This document shows, in pieces, positions 29,001 to 37,468 of a stretch of DNA of 64,000 nt (position 1 is its first letter; every line of letters begins with the position of its first letter). The stretch is from Bacteroidia bacterium (GTDB lineage Bacteria > Bacteroidota > Bacteroidia > Bacteroidales > CAJPTX01). The DNA is taken from the NCBI GenBank assembly GCA_905373475.1, contig CAJPTC010000014.1, forward strand, positions 1-64,000, in the 5' to 3' direction. A program made the position numbers and the translations under genes. Below the pieces are notes generated by a model that was not told the origin of the DNA, searched no databases, and saw only the letters and a list, made by a program, of their open reading frames with translations.

Positions 29001-32000
29001 ATTTGATATCCTTTGCCAAAGCCACGACTTCTTCCCCGTCACACCCTGCAGCGACCTTCTGTTGCGAACGACCTTGTATCATACCATTCGCATCTGCCGT
29101 GTATGTCAGAGTGTAAACCTCTTCCCGTAATTCAAGCTCAACGGTCAGAGCCAGATCTTTCACTTCAAAAGCCTTTGCATCCGTTGTATAACCCGCCTTC
29201 GTTGCCGTTACTGCATATTTTCCTGGCAACAAATAGAGTTTACAAGAGCCATCAATGGCTGTTTTTGCCTCAATCTCGCCTATTTTCAGCACTACGTCCT
29301 TTAGGGTAGCACCCTTCTCATCCTTCACGGCAATCGTCACCTCTTTAGCATCCTTCGGAGCCGTTACATGTAGTGTACCCGTTGTGCGCGTAACCTTATA
29401 GTTACCAAATTCATAAGGCTGTGTATAGTCTTTCGGAGCAATGGTGTAATCTCCCATGGGGAGAGGCGGCATACTAGCATTCCAAACCTTATTATCGGGC
29501 ATACGGATTTCGTAAGGTGCATCAAACTGCCATTCTGTATTGGGGAATGCCAAACCGTTGTACTTAAACGTAAACTCAGGTAAAGCATCTCCTTGTGCCA
29601 TGGTAACATCCTCTACCTCAATGCTCAAATCTGCACGCTTTACTTCCACTTCGCGCGTCTTATTCTCGGCAGGTTTGAACGTCTCATCGCCTTCTTGTTT
29701 AGCCGTAATGGTTGCAGTTCCCACCGCTACCGTAATTAAATTCCCTTCCGCATCTATTGTAGCAATTGTCGGGTCTGAACTTTGATAAGTTATAGGCAAA
29801 CCCGACGAAGCTTGTGCATCAAGAAGAAGTCCTGTACCCGTATAAACACGTTCTAACTTCTCTGCACTCCACGCAATTGTCTGTTGTAACGTCATACGTA
29901 CTGTATAGTACTTCGCATCGCGCTTATTCTGTGCCAGCACTTTCAAGGTAAGCGGTGTTGAAAAATCTACGTGGAACTCCGAATTGACTTCAATCTTCTG
30001 CGCACCCATATAAAGCTCTGCATCAGGCGAAATGCCAGATACTACCACTACCGCATCCTTGTAATTGAAAGTACTAGTAGCCGATTCGTTCTCGGGTATG
30101 AATTCTATAAGCTCTTGCGGGTTGTTAGCTGATAGATCATTCTTTAAGCCAGGATTCTTTACCTTCGGAAGAGAAAGCGCCAAAAGCTCACAAGCATTGG
30201 AGAGATCATTCACAAGCTGGATCGAAACGGTTTCTGTGCGGTTTTTACCGAAGAAGTTCGCATTTTCTAACGTGAAAGAAAGTTTGTGCTCAGCGTTTGT
30301 ACTGAAATCAATCTCAGTGTCATCAGTCACAAGCGTTCCACCGTGTTTTACCTCTGTACCTACCCAGTTCAGGAAGAACTTAACCTTCACTTTATCGAAA
30401 GTAGAGAAGCCCTGCGGCATGAATACCTTTATTTCATTCTCTGTAATGAATTGAGGCTCAGTTGCCTGTCCTACGACTTCCACATTTCTGAAGATTCGAT
30501 CCAACGGACGCCAAATTTCATTTTCTGGGCGCTCGCTTATTATGTAAGCATATTCTCCTTTCTGAGCCGTAGAAGAGAGCCGACCTTTACCTTCCGTGTA
30601 GATAAACTCACCTTTGCAGTCGGCAGGCAAATTCCCATCAATTCCACGAACACTCTTAATCATATTTTCTTTCAGTTGCTCAGACGTACGCTTGGCGTTC
30701 CAAACCCTGCACATAGCATTCTGCCCCTTCATGGCAATATTGAGCCACAGATTCGTGAAAGAGAACGAGCCCGTACCTTGACGTTCCAGCTCAACCTTTT
30801 CACCATCAACATACAAGCAAGGCGGCTCCACATAGGTGGGGTTATGTATCGACATAGCGATGTGTTGCCATTTACCAGGCTGAACCACCGCTTTTTTGCT
30901 CACATAAACCCCGTTTGAACCCGCAAAGAAGACTAACGTATTATCGGGGTAACGCGAATTGCCGACGAGCACTCCGAGATTTATCCCCGATTCGCCACCA
31001 TCGAAGAAAGCGCAACTATGCGTCTCATTAAGTTTCCACCATCCCTCTATGGTTATATCAGCTCCTAAGTTTTTCCCAATGTTCGGAAGTGCAATCGCCT
31101 CCTTATTATCACCTACGAATGCCAGACTGTAGAATTGCTCGGTTTGCGCAGGTATCTTGAAGAAGTTGATTTTAAGTTCGTTATCCTTTTCATTGGCATC
31201 CTTTTCCTTCAATGCAACTTTTACGGTGTGTTTCCCTTCTCGCGTAAAATCGCCCTTTTGCCCAAATTCTACTTCAGCTTCTCCACCTTCAGCAGCAAGG
31301 TTGCAATCGAACTCTTCTTCAAACTCATCCAAATCATCAATCTTACAAGTAAGTTTTACCTTCGTAACAGCCGTACGACCATTATTGCGAAGCTTTACTT
31401 TAATGGGTGTTGTAGCAGTCAAATTAGAGCGTCCTGACTGCAAATCAACAAAGGATACCAAGCCCAACTCTACGGGGCTGTTTCCCGTCTTTATATCAGC
31501 CATGAAGTCTATAACATGCCCCCACTCAATCTCCTCTTTATTTTTGAACTTGGCGTAATTCTCATCATTCGCAAGGATAATACGCATCCGTCGTTCGCCA
31601 GCCTGTAAATTCGGCACAGTAGAAAGATCTACTTCGAGCGTATAGGTCGTCGTGTTGAGCACCAAATCGTTCTTAATCATTTCGTGGCTACCATTCGCAT
31701 CGTCAAGTATATTGTCGCCATTTAGGTCAATAAACAGACGGATGGCAGCTGGCAGATGTGTTGCACGCGGTTTAGGTGAAACCGTGAACTTTATTTTGCT
31801 CTTTGTTTGTGTATAGATCGGAATCTTTATATCAGGGCGATACAACACTTTCTTAAAACCTCGGAAAATAATATCGTCCATATCTTGCGGACTAACAATA
31901 TTGATGACTAGCTGATTAAAGTCCTTTATTGTACCGCCGCCATCCCATATTGGGTCGTGGAGGATAGATAACTTTTTGGTGTTGTCTGTAACATCACCGT

Positions 32001-35000
32001 CTTTGGCCATCATTGCTTCGACTTCCATACGCATGGGGGCAGTAATATCAACTTCTTTGGGAAGCGCAAATACTGTTTCTCCTTTGGGCGCGAGCGTGGG
32101 GATCTCAAAACGTTTTTCTGCGCCATCTATCGAGAAATAGATTCCGACGTTATGGAAAGGAATGGCGAGTAGATTCTCGACAACAGCTTCAATCTTTTTG
32201 TGGTTTTCGTCTTTTCCATTGGCTTCTCGCAACTCTTTGAGTTTCCACTGATTGGGCATTTCCACTTCTGCGAGTTCGGCAAGCCAACCATCATTTTGTT
32301 TACCACTAGCTCCGACGAAGGCAAAAGTTAGTCCTCCATTTTCAGCCTCAGAGATAAAAGTCTTTGCCCCTATACTTGTCCCCGTAAGACGGTAGGAGGC
32401 TTTCGAAACAGTTACTCCTAAGTTATCGGGCACGTTGCCTGCGAACACATAGAGAGTATCCATTACATTGAATGCATATTGTTTGAAAACTACTTGCACT
32501 GCGGCGTTTGCTTTCGTAGGGAGCACTTGTAGCACTGCTTGTTCCTTCTCTTTGTAGGGTTCGAGAGCACCACGTCCGTCGGTAAATTCCGCCTTACCAC
32601 TCATCTTAGTTGAGATATAAGGCACCTGTGGGAATACACCCCAAAAAGTCTCGATATACTCAACTTCAGGCATTGTAATGCCGCTGCCCATATTGTAAAC
32701 TTGGAAAGTTCTCTCATTATTGGAGCTTCGGGCATCATTCTCTACATCGACACGCACTACTACGTCGAATTTATGCGGTTTGTCACTTGCAAAGTCGTGT
32801 GTAAAGGCGAGCATAACATCTTCGAAAGGCTTCATTGTTTCAATGCGATGTGTGTACACCACCTTACCATCAACTTGTACCGTGACGGGAACATCCTTAA
32901 GTGTTAGCGACGAATAGTTGATCACTCTGAAATTGACCTCCTCATCTGTCATTTTGGGTTTGGCTACTATTTCAGGGTTATTCACCTGCGCAATTCCTAC
33001 ATCGGGACGCGTACCTGTTTTTATGAGTCGGTAATTTACCAGTACTATGGCATCGTTTCGCGATTCGAGTGCCGTTTCTAAAGCGATCTGAATCTTCTGT
33101 CCAGCATACGCCGTCAGATCCCAAGAAATATTGTGCGACTCGCCATCACCAGGGATCTGCATCCGATTAAATACATCGGGCACAGGTGTTCCGCCCACTT
33201 TTAAGCGCAAAAGCGCCCCATTCGGGTCGTCCGACTTTGTCATAAAATAGAAAGCGAGGAGCTGTAACTTCGTCCCCTCAGGGATAGCCGAAAGGTCAAG
33301 TTCGCACGTAGCAACAGTCGCAACGTTATCGGTTTGGGCAAATGGATCGTCCCATTTAGCAGCTTTTCGTACCCCTTCCCATTGCAGCATATGGGAGTCA
33401 AACGGAAGTTTCAAGGCTGGTAGTGCTTCGCGCAGTGTAAATTTCAAATTCTTCCCAGTCGTCAGTCTAGTATGCTGGAAAGGCGAGCCAACGAACGATT
33501 CAAGGTAAGGCAGCTCCGCTTCTGTGATGATGGCAGGGCGTGAAGCCATCGACAATATACCAACACTCCGTCGTCCAGCTATACCATCTGCACTTAGCGC
33601 ACGAACAGCAAAGATGTTACGCCCATTCAATAGTTTGTCAGCAGGAATAGGATACTCGAGTGCTGGCGCATCTACGGTTGCAATAGGTGTATATGCTCCT
33701 TTGTTGATATCGGCTTGCAAAATCTCGTACTTTGTAGCATTGTCTGCGACATCCCATTTCAATTTCCACCCCTCTGTTGCACAGGATTTGTCTTCTAGTT
33801 TTACGCCTGTCACGAAGGACATGATGGAGAAAACACCTTGCATCTGTACCGTTACCCCCTTTGCGTCGGTAACGCGAATCGTAGCCTTATCGGTAGGTGC
33901 GAGTGGCTTTGGCAGATTTAATGAGATGCATGTCGTCGCTGCGCTTGCTGCTAAATTGGTAAATGTTGCTCCCAGATCTGTACTCAACTCGACCTTCAGG
34001 GGCGCTACCAGATTCTCCGTGCGCAGGAAAATGGGGGCACCAGGAGCATAAACATCTCCCATCATAGGAGATGTAATTGCGGGACGCTGATAGTCAAAAT
34101 ACCAAACAAGAACATAGTCCTGCTTTGCTTCCTGATTTACAGCCCCAGCAACGTTGATTGTGTATGTGCCCGCAACAGGGTTCTTTACTACCACTTGCTC
34201 AATATTATCTACTTCGTTTTTCTTGGTTGCTACTGCCAATGTGTTGGGATTGTTAGGATCAAGTGTGTACGGATAATAAGTTGTACTATTCGCGACAACT
34301 GTAAGGTCAAGGTCATTTACAAGTGGGCATTCACCCAACGCATATTCCTTATTCGCTACGGGGTCGTTCCAACACAGCATTACACGGAGTTCTTTGACTC
34401 CAGCAGGCACATCGATTGTCTTCGTTTGTGCAGCACCTCCTTTTGCTAGCGAAGCAAAATGATGCCAGTTGTTTTCCATAGCTGTAACCGCTGCAATAGC
34501 ATTGAGATTACCGAAGCCATACTTATAGTCAGGACCTAAGTTGCCCGCCTCATCAGCCGTATTGGCAATCAACGCCTTTAGATAATAGTTGTAAGGTATT
34601 GCCCCGCCATGCAATTGTCCCCAACGCTGTGTTAGGAGCGCCAAATGCCCTGCCACGGTGGGACATGACATGGAAGTTCCGCTCATCTGATCGTAACCTT
34701 GATTGGGCATTACCGAATAAACGTCTTTACCACGTGCACAAATGATAGGAAACATACGACCATCACGTAATGGACCAAAACTAGAGAAATCGGTCATAGC
34801 GCCGTAAGGCGTTAAGGCACCAACTGAAATAATGTTCTTGGCATAGTTCGTTGCGTGTGCAAAAGGCTGCGAGCATGCCCCTTGGTCATTCCCTGCCGAA
34901 TAGCAATGCGTTAAAGTAGGAATGTAGTATGCAAGACGATCTGTATTGGGATTACCCAAAAACGTGTAGCTAAGATATTGCTGTGCACGACACAAGGACG

Positions 35001-36003
35001 ACATACGAAAACCATACGAGTTAGAGGTGATAGAAATATTCTCTTTTTCGTAGGTTTCCAGCATTTCTTGTTGTACCGTCTTTCCATTGGACTGTACGTT
35101 GAAGTTCCACGTCCAAATTTCTGCTTCAGGTGCCATACCGCGCGCTTTCTCATCGAGTAAACCAGCGCCGAGTATCGTACCCGTAGTGTGCATTCCGTGC
35201 CCACCTGCAGAAGCTTGCCCTATTTCAAACTCACACCGATGTACTCGGTTACCATAGTCTACATGATCTTCCACATTACCATCCCAAATACCTATATGAA
35301 CTCCTTTTCCCGTCAAGCCTCGCCCTCCGAGTTGTGGTGCTATACGTAGGTTGGTTGCTCCTCCCAGACGCGCACCACGATAGTTTTCTAGCTCAGTGGG
35401 AGGGTCAATCCAACGAATAAAAGCCACGTACTCGACATCAGCCAAAGCAAGGAGTTGTTCGCGTGTTGTAGTTACTTGTGCAGTGCGTAATAGATCTGAC
35501 GACGTGGCAAACTTCACTCCACGCTTGCTCAGATCGGCTCTTACTTGCTCTTCGGTCACACCCTTGAACCAAACAAGGTTAACTTTGAGATTGTCGCCCT
35601 CAGATGCCCATTCAGGGCTTTGACCTTGTAACAAGCTGTTCACCATCTTCCATTCCCCGCGAATGGGTACTACCGTACGAAGTCCCGTACCCACAAAATC
35701 GCTCGGACGGCTACCTGGGACTACTTGCGCGTAATAAGCATTGCTACCAAGGTAATCACCCAATTCCACACCTTTTTGCTTCAACGCATCGTAAGCGATT
35801 TTCTCAGTTCCAAACTGAACCAGTACGTTGAGTTTTTCGCCAGTAGGGGTACCCAACTCCAAACTAGACGTTTTGTGCCCACGTACCTTGGCATGTACAT
35901 TCGCCTCTAGGTAAACCTCACGGTCTCCGAAACGAATAGGGGCTTGTGCATAAAGCCACGTGCCCACACACAAGAAGAGTAATAAGAATAAAACTCGCCT
36001 CAT
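26077..36003 (-). CDS. Giant S8 (subtilisin-like) protease-adhesin with T9SS type A tail, paralog 2
   Basis: A 3,308-residue paralog of the gene at 16423, in tandem and in the same orientation. Signal peptide, pro-region and S8 domain align without gaps at the key sites: Asp241 (GIWDGNV), His269 (GGHGMHTTGT), Asn372 (SAGNDQG), Ser444 (SGTSMSCP). The same chain follows: P-domain-like, Fn3-like, CARDB-like, CUB-like (about 1140-1250), LamG-like (about 1650-1810), MBG-type (about 2045-2210), carboxypeptidase-regulatory-like, InlB-type repeats, MAM/cleaved-adhesin-like (about 2440-2605), four more InlB-type repeats, four 82-residue repeats and a type A tail. It is longer than paralog 1 mainly through one more InlB-type and one more 82-residue repeat. 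Predicted surface-anchored protease. Its last coding 150 bases are nearly identical to those of paralog 1. Confidence 0.9.
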   Translation of the reverse strand: MRRVLFLLLFLCVGTWLYAQAPIRFGDREVYLEANVHAKVRGHKTSSLELGTPTGEKLNVLVQFGTEKIAYDALKQKGVELGDYLGSNAYYAQVVPGSRPSDFVGTGLRTVVPIRGEWKMVNSLLQGQSPEWASEGDNLKVNLVWFKGVTEEQVRADLSKRGVKFATSSDLLRTAQVTTTREQLLALADVEYVAFIRWIDPPTELENYRGARLGGATNLRIAPQLGGRGLTGKGVHIGIWDGNVEDHVDYGNRVHRCEFEIGQASAGGHGMHTTGTILGAGLLDEKARGMAPEAEIWTWNFNVQSNGKTVQQEMLETYEKENISITSNSYGFRMSSLCRAQQYLSYTFLGNPNTDRLAYYIPTLTHCYSAGNDQGACSQPFAHATNYAKNIISVGALTPYGAMTDFSSFGPLRDGRMFPIICARGKDVYSVMPNQGYDQMSGTSMSCPTVAGHLALLTQRWGQLHGGAIPYNYYLKALIANTADEAGNLGPDYKYGFGNLNAIAAVTAMENNWHHFASLAKGGAAQTKTIDVPAGVKELRVMLCWNDPVANKEYALGECPLVNDLDLTVVANSTTYYPYTLDPNNPNTLAVATKKNEVDNIEQVVVKNPVAGTYTINVAGAVNQEAKQDYVLVWYFDYQRPAITSPMMGDVYAPGAPIFLRTENLVAPLKVELSTDLGATFTNLAASAATTCISLNLPKPLAPTDKATIRVTDAKGVTVQMQGVFSIMSFVTGVKLEDKSCATEGWKLKWDVADNATKYEILQADINKGAYTPIATVDAPALEYPIPADKLLNGRNIFAVRALSADGIAGRRSVGILSMASRPAIITEAELPYLESFVGSPFQHTRLTTGKNLKFTLREALPALKLPFDSHMLQWEGVRKAAKWDDPFAQTDNVATVATCELDLSAIPEGTKLQLLAFYFMTKSDDPNGALLRLKVGGTPVPDVFNRMQIPGDGESHNISWDLTAYAGQKIQIALETALESRNDAIVLVNYRLIKTGTRPDVGIAQVNNPEIVAKPKMTDEEVNFRVINYSSLTLKDVPVTVQVDGKVVYTHRIETMKPFEDVMLAFTHDFASDKPHKFDVVVRVDVENDARSSNNERTFQVYNMGSGITMPEVEYIETFWGVFPQVPYISTKMSGKAEFTDGRGALEPYKEKEQAVLQVLPTKANAAVQVVFKQYAFNVMDTLYVFAGNVPDNLGVTVSKASYRLTGTSIGAKTFISEAENGGLTFAFVGASGKQNDGWLAELAEVEMPNQWKLKELREANGKDENHKKIEAVVENLLAIPFHNVGIYFSIDGAEKRFEIPTLAPKGETVFALPKEVDITAPMRMEVEAMMAKDGDVTDNTKKLSILHDPIWDGGGTIKDFNQLVINIVSPQDMDDIIFRGFKKVLYRPDIKIPIYTQTKSKIKFTVSPKPRATHLPAAIRLFIDLNGDNILDDANGSHEMIKNDLVLNTTTYTLEVDLSTVPNLQAGERRMRIILANDENYAKFKNKEEIEWGHVIDFMADIKTGNSPVELGLVSFVDLQSGRSNLTATTPIKVKLRNNGRTAVTKVKLTCKIDDLDEFEEEFDCNLAAEGGEAEVEFGQKGDFTREGKHTVKVALKEKDANEKDNELKINFFKIPAQTEQFYSLAFVGDNKEAIALPNIGKNLGADITIEGWWKLNETHSCAFFDGGESGINLGVLVGNSRYPDNTLVFFAGSNGVYVSKKAVVQPGKWQHIAMSIHNPTYVEPPCLYVDGEKVELERQGTGSFSFTNLWLNIAMKGQNAMCRVWNAKRTSEQLKENMIKSVRGIDGNLPADCKGEFIYTEGKGRLSSTAQKGEYAYIISERPENEIWRPLDRIFRNVEVVGQATEPQFITENEIKVFMPQGFSTFDKVKVKFFLNWVGTEVKHGGTLVTDDTEIDFSTNAEHKLSFTLENANFFGKNRTETVSIQLVNDLSNACELLALSLPKVKNPGLKNDLSANNPQELIEFIPENESATSTFNYKDAVVVVSGISPDAELYMGAQKIEVNSEFHVDFSTPLTLKVLAQNKRDAKYYTVRMTLQQTIAWSAEKLERVYTGTGLLLDAQASSGLPITYQSSDPTIATIDAEGNLITVAVGTATITAKQEGDETFKPAENKTREVEVKRADLSIEVEDVTMAQGDALPEFTFKYNGLAFPNTEWQFDAPYEIRMPDNKVWNASMPPLPMGDYTIAPKDYTQPYEFGNYKVTRTTGTLHVTAPKDAKEVTIAVKDEKGATLKDVVLKIGEIEAKTAIDGSCKLYLLPGKYAVTATKAGYTTDAKAFEVKDLALTVELELREEVYTLTYTADANGMIQGRSQQKVAAGCDGEEVVALAKDIKYRFVKWDDDNTNPVRVDRAVIGDKTVKALFETFTYTLTYEVGEGGEFDPVTTVATQQVVPGTDGAAVTVKAKEGYIFIGWSDGVKTATRTDMNVRADISVKALFFKPLQIAWTENFELGSASIDGWEFDKPAQGLGWYVMPLSTITTLPTPVGNAVGIVPSFEKEKPRYKDVWVATPWLSLEGRDPAAKVTIWYNRYVSSGGYRARLEYCFEDGEWQNARPVNYGGSAPENYVLDVTKLASHRYLRFRWVFTNTNVFRSYLAIDNISVKYDPEPANEVVLQYFAGENGMLQKTGETSKVKSLRFTTTTGTDGSEVIAVPDDGYKFVKWSDDVLTEKRKDNTAVRVEAIFEAIPKPKYTIQYTAGANGKIVGQPIQMLAVGEETANVTAEANTGYSFKQWNDGRTDNPRTDVVGTENKIYTAEFAQVFTLTYEAGEHGTIKGEATQNVFAGGSGTEVEAVPDNGYRFVKWDDDKKEAKRTETNVQATKTYKAEFIRTFTLKYIAGDHGTIEGDATQTVDAGGSGTAVTAIANEGYRFVKWDDGKKEARRTDANVTENKTYKAEFEAIPTYAVTLTKEGEGELKVTGIEEAKLNAVPEGTELTAVATPAKGWKLKSLTAGTQDISSDGKFTVTANVEVKAVFEKEGAPQPKTYAVTLKHDGEGELKITGIEESKLNAVPEGTELTAVATPATGWKLKSLTAGTQDISADGKFTVTADIEIKAVFVKEGAPQPTTFAVTLKHDGEGELKVTGIEEAKLNAVPEGTELTAVATPAKGWKLKSLTAGTQDISSDGKFTVTADVEVKAVFVEENAPQPQTFVVTLAAVEGQGELSIKAHTAEQLQAVPAGTELTAVATPATGWKLKSLTAGTQDISADGKFTVTADIEVKAVFVKTTSVEDAVLANVLVAPNPFIAQLRLVCNGAMGRYDLLNAQGVVVRSGNMDGNEVLIETSDLTSGLYLLRLTAENGATKTYCVVKQ
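26341..27327 (-). repeat. Four tandem 246/249-bp coding repeats in S8 paralog 2
   Basis: The marker AAACACTGCC begins at 26341, 26590, 26836 and 27082. Three units are close copies of each other and of those at 16687-17425. The unit nearest the 3' end of the gene (26341-26589) is 249 bases and diverged in its second half (it encodes AAVEGQGELSIKAHTAEQL). Copy number differs from paralog 1 (four against three). Confidence 0.9.
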
Positions 36004-36404
36004 CTGTTCTCTAATTTATTGGTTAATTAACTCTATACCTAAGATAGGTCTTTTTTATCAAAATAGCGTTCGTCTTTTCGTATAGAATATTGTTTTTGTA
36101 TAGGAATTTCATTAAAAGAAGCATAAACTCTATTTGATATTCAGGTAATTGGATATTTCTTACATCTATTCCATTTCTGTAGGAAAATATGTATTATCCA
36201 CCCCTGTCTTGGGGATTTTTTGGTAGAGAATTAGCGAATTTCGTCACTGAGAATATCCATTTTGTCATTTGTAAGAATACAAAAGGAGTTCCTTGGTGAT
36301 TTTCTTGCAGGCACATTGCTCCCCCGTCGTTTTTTTTGAAACCGTTACACATACAATTTTCAAATGAACATATTAAATAGGCTGAAAAACAACACCCTAA
36401 AACA
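36004..36404. other. AT-rich intergenic region upstream of S8 paralog 2
   Basis: About 400 bases without a believable gene. The 60 bases next to the protease start share with paralog 1 the blocks CTATTTTGATnAAAAA and AGAGAACAGATG, so the control region was duplicated with the gene. The rest shows only AT-rich sequence; a 74-codon minus-strand frame here overlaps the terminator of the next gene and looks accidental. Confidence 0.5.
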
Positions 36405-36438
36405 AAACAAGGAAGCAATGCTAAGCATTACTTCCTTG
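36405..36438 (-). terminator. Rho-independent terminator after the PorP/SprF-family gene
   Basis: On the minus strand CAAGGAAGTAATGC and GCATTGCTTCCTTG form a 14-bp stem with one mismatch and lead into TTTTGTTTT. Confidence 0.88.
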
Positions 36439-36469
36439 CCTAAATCAATGAAAATTGACGAATTCTAGA

Positions 36470-37468
36470 CTAGTACGGTGGGCACTGTAACGGCTTGTAT
36501 CTACGCCCGCGCTGTATCAAAGGCATCTCGTAGGTTAAAGATATTTCGTGCGATCCCCCCGAACCAGGTCCTAACTTAGACACTGTAAGATCGTACGTAT
36601 AGACGACCTGTGCACGCGAGAAACGAACCCCAATCATAAATGCCAAAGCGTCGCTCCCGTTGTAGTCCTTCACTAGCGGGATTCCGCGATACCAAAGTCC
36701 CAACATAAGAGGGTTCTTGTACCAATAACCACCAATCTCAGCCTGCGAGAACTTTCCTTGTATTCGCGCATTCCCCGCTAAAGAGAAACTCTGATCTATA
36801 CCTTTGCGATAAAGACTTCGGATAACAAAGCGATAGCCTCCGAAAACGGAAAATCGGAAAGGAATACGCGCTTTTTCACTGTAGAAAGAGATGCGAGGCC
36901 GCAACATGTGATCCCAAGTGCCACCGACCCACCATGCAGCTGTATGCAGCAATATTGAGGTAGAGATATCGATATCGTATACAGAACTCTTACCTATACT
37001 TTGCATCGTCGTAGAGCTACGCGGTGTATTTACAAGCTGATCTCCCCATATCAAACGATCATAGTCAAGAGAGTGGTTACGAAAGAAAAAACCAATACCA
37101 GGGCGGAGATTCAGTTTACTATTGAGGGGTATTGAGTACGAATAGTTTAGCCCTGCAATAATAGTACCTAAACGTCCATCCCCCGCCAGATCTCCAAGTG
37201 CAAAAACGCCAATTCCACTACGCAGGCTCTCGATGTTGACATCATAAGAAGCCGACATGGTGCGATAGGTATTAGGAATAACTGACCACTGGTCTCTATA
37301 GCTGACAATCACCCTCTGCCCCGTACTTGCACCCGCATAAGAAGGAGCTATGTATATAGGGTTCGCAAAGAACTGTGTAAACTGCGGATCTTGTGCCGAG
37401 GCACGCCCCACAAAAAGTCCTACTGTCGCGACCACTAATACCGTTATCCACCTAATGATTCTCATCAC
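36470..37468 (-). CDS. PorP/SprF-family outer-membrane protein
   Basis: A 332-residue protein with a signal peptide (ending GRASAQ, about residue 26) and the family opening DPQFTQFFANPIYIAPSYAGA, followed by a beta-barrel pattern of alternating aromatic and polar residues. In gliding Bacteroidota SprF partners the type B cargo SprB, and PorP-like proteins are thought to hold type B cargo at the surface. Its start codon overlaps the stop of the giant type B protein upstream by four bases (ATGA), so the two are probably translated in a coupled way and form a dedicated cargo-partner pair. It need not be the core T9SS PorP, which is usually encoded with porK-N. Confidence 0.9.
   Translation of the reverse strand: MMRIIRWITVLVVATVGLFVGRASAQDPQFTQFFANPIYIAPSYAGASTGQRVIVSYRDQWSVIPNTYRTMSASYDVNIESLRSGIGVFALGDLAGDGRLGTIIAGLNYSYSIPLNSKLNLRPGIGFFFRNHSLDYDRLIWGDQLVNTPRSSTTMQSIGKSSVYDIDISTSILLHTAAWWVGGTWDHMLRPRISFYSEKARIPFRFSVFGGYRFVIRSLYRKGIDQSFSLAGNARIQGKFSQAEIGGYWYKNPLMLGLWYRGIPLVKDYNGSDALAFMIGVRFSRAQVVYTYDLTVSKLGPGSGGSHEISLTYEMPLIQRGRRYKPLQCPPY

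Noticed and set aside
36194..36418. 74-codon minus-strand frame
   Set aside because: Its start overlaps the terminator of the PorP/SprF-family gene, it lacks a ribosome-binding site and shows no recognisable protein.
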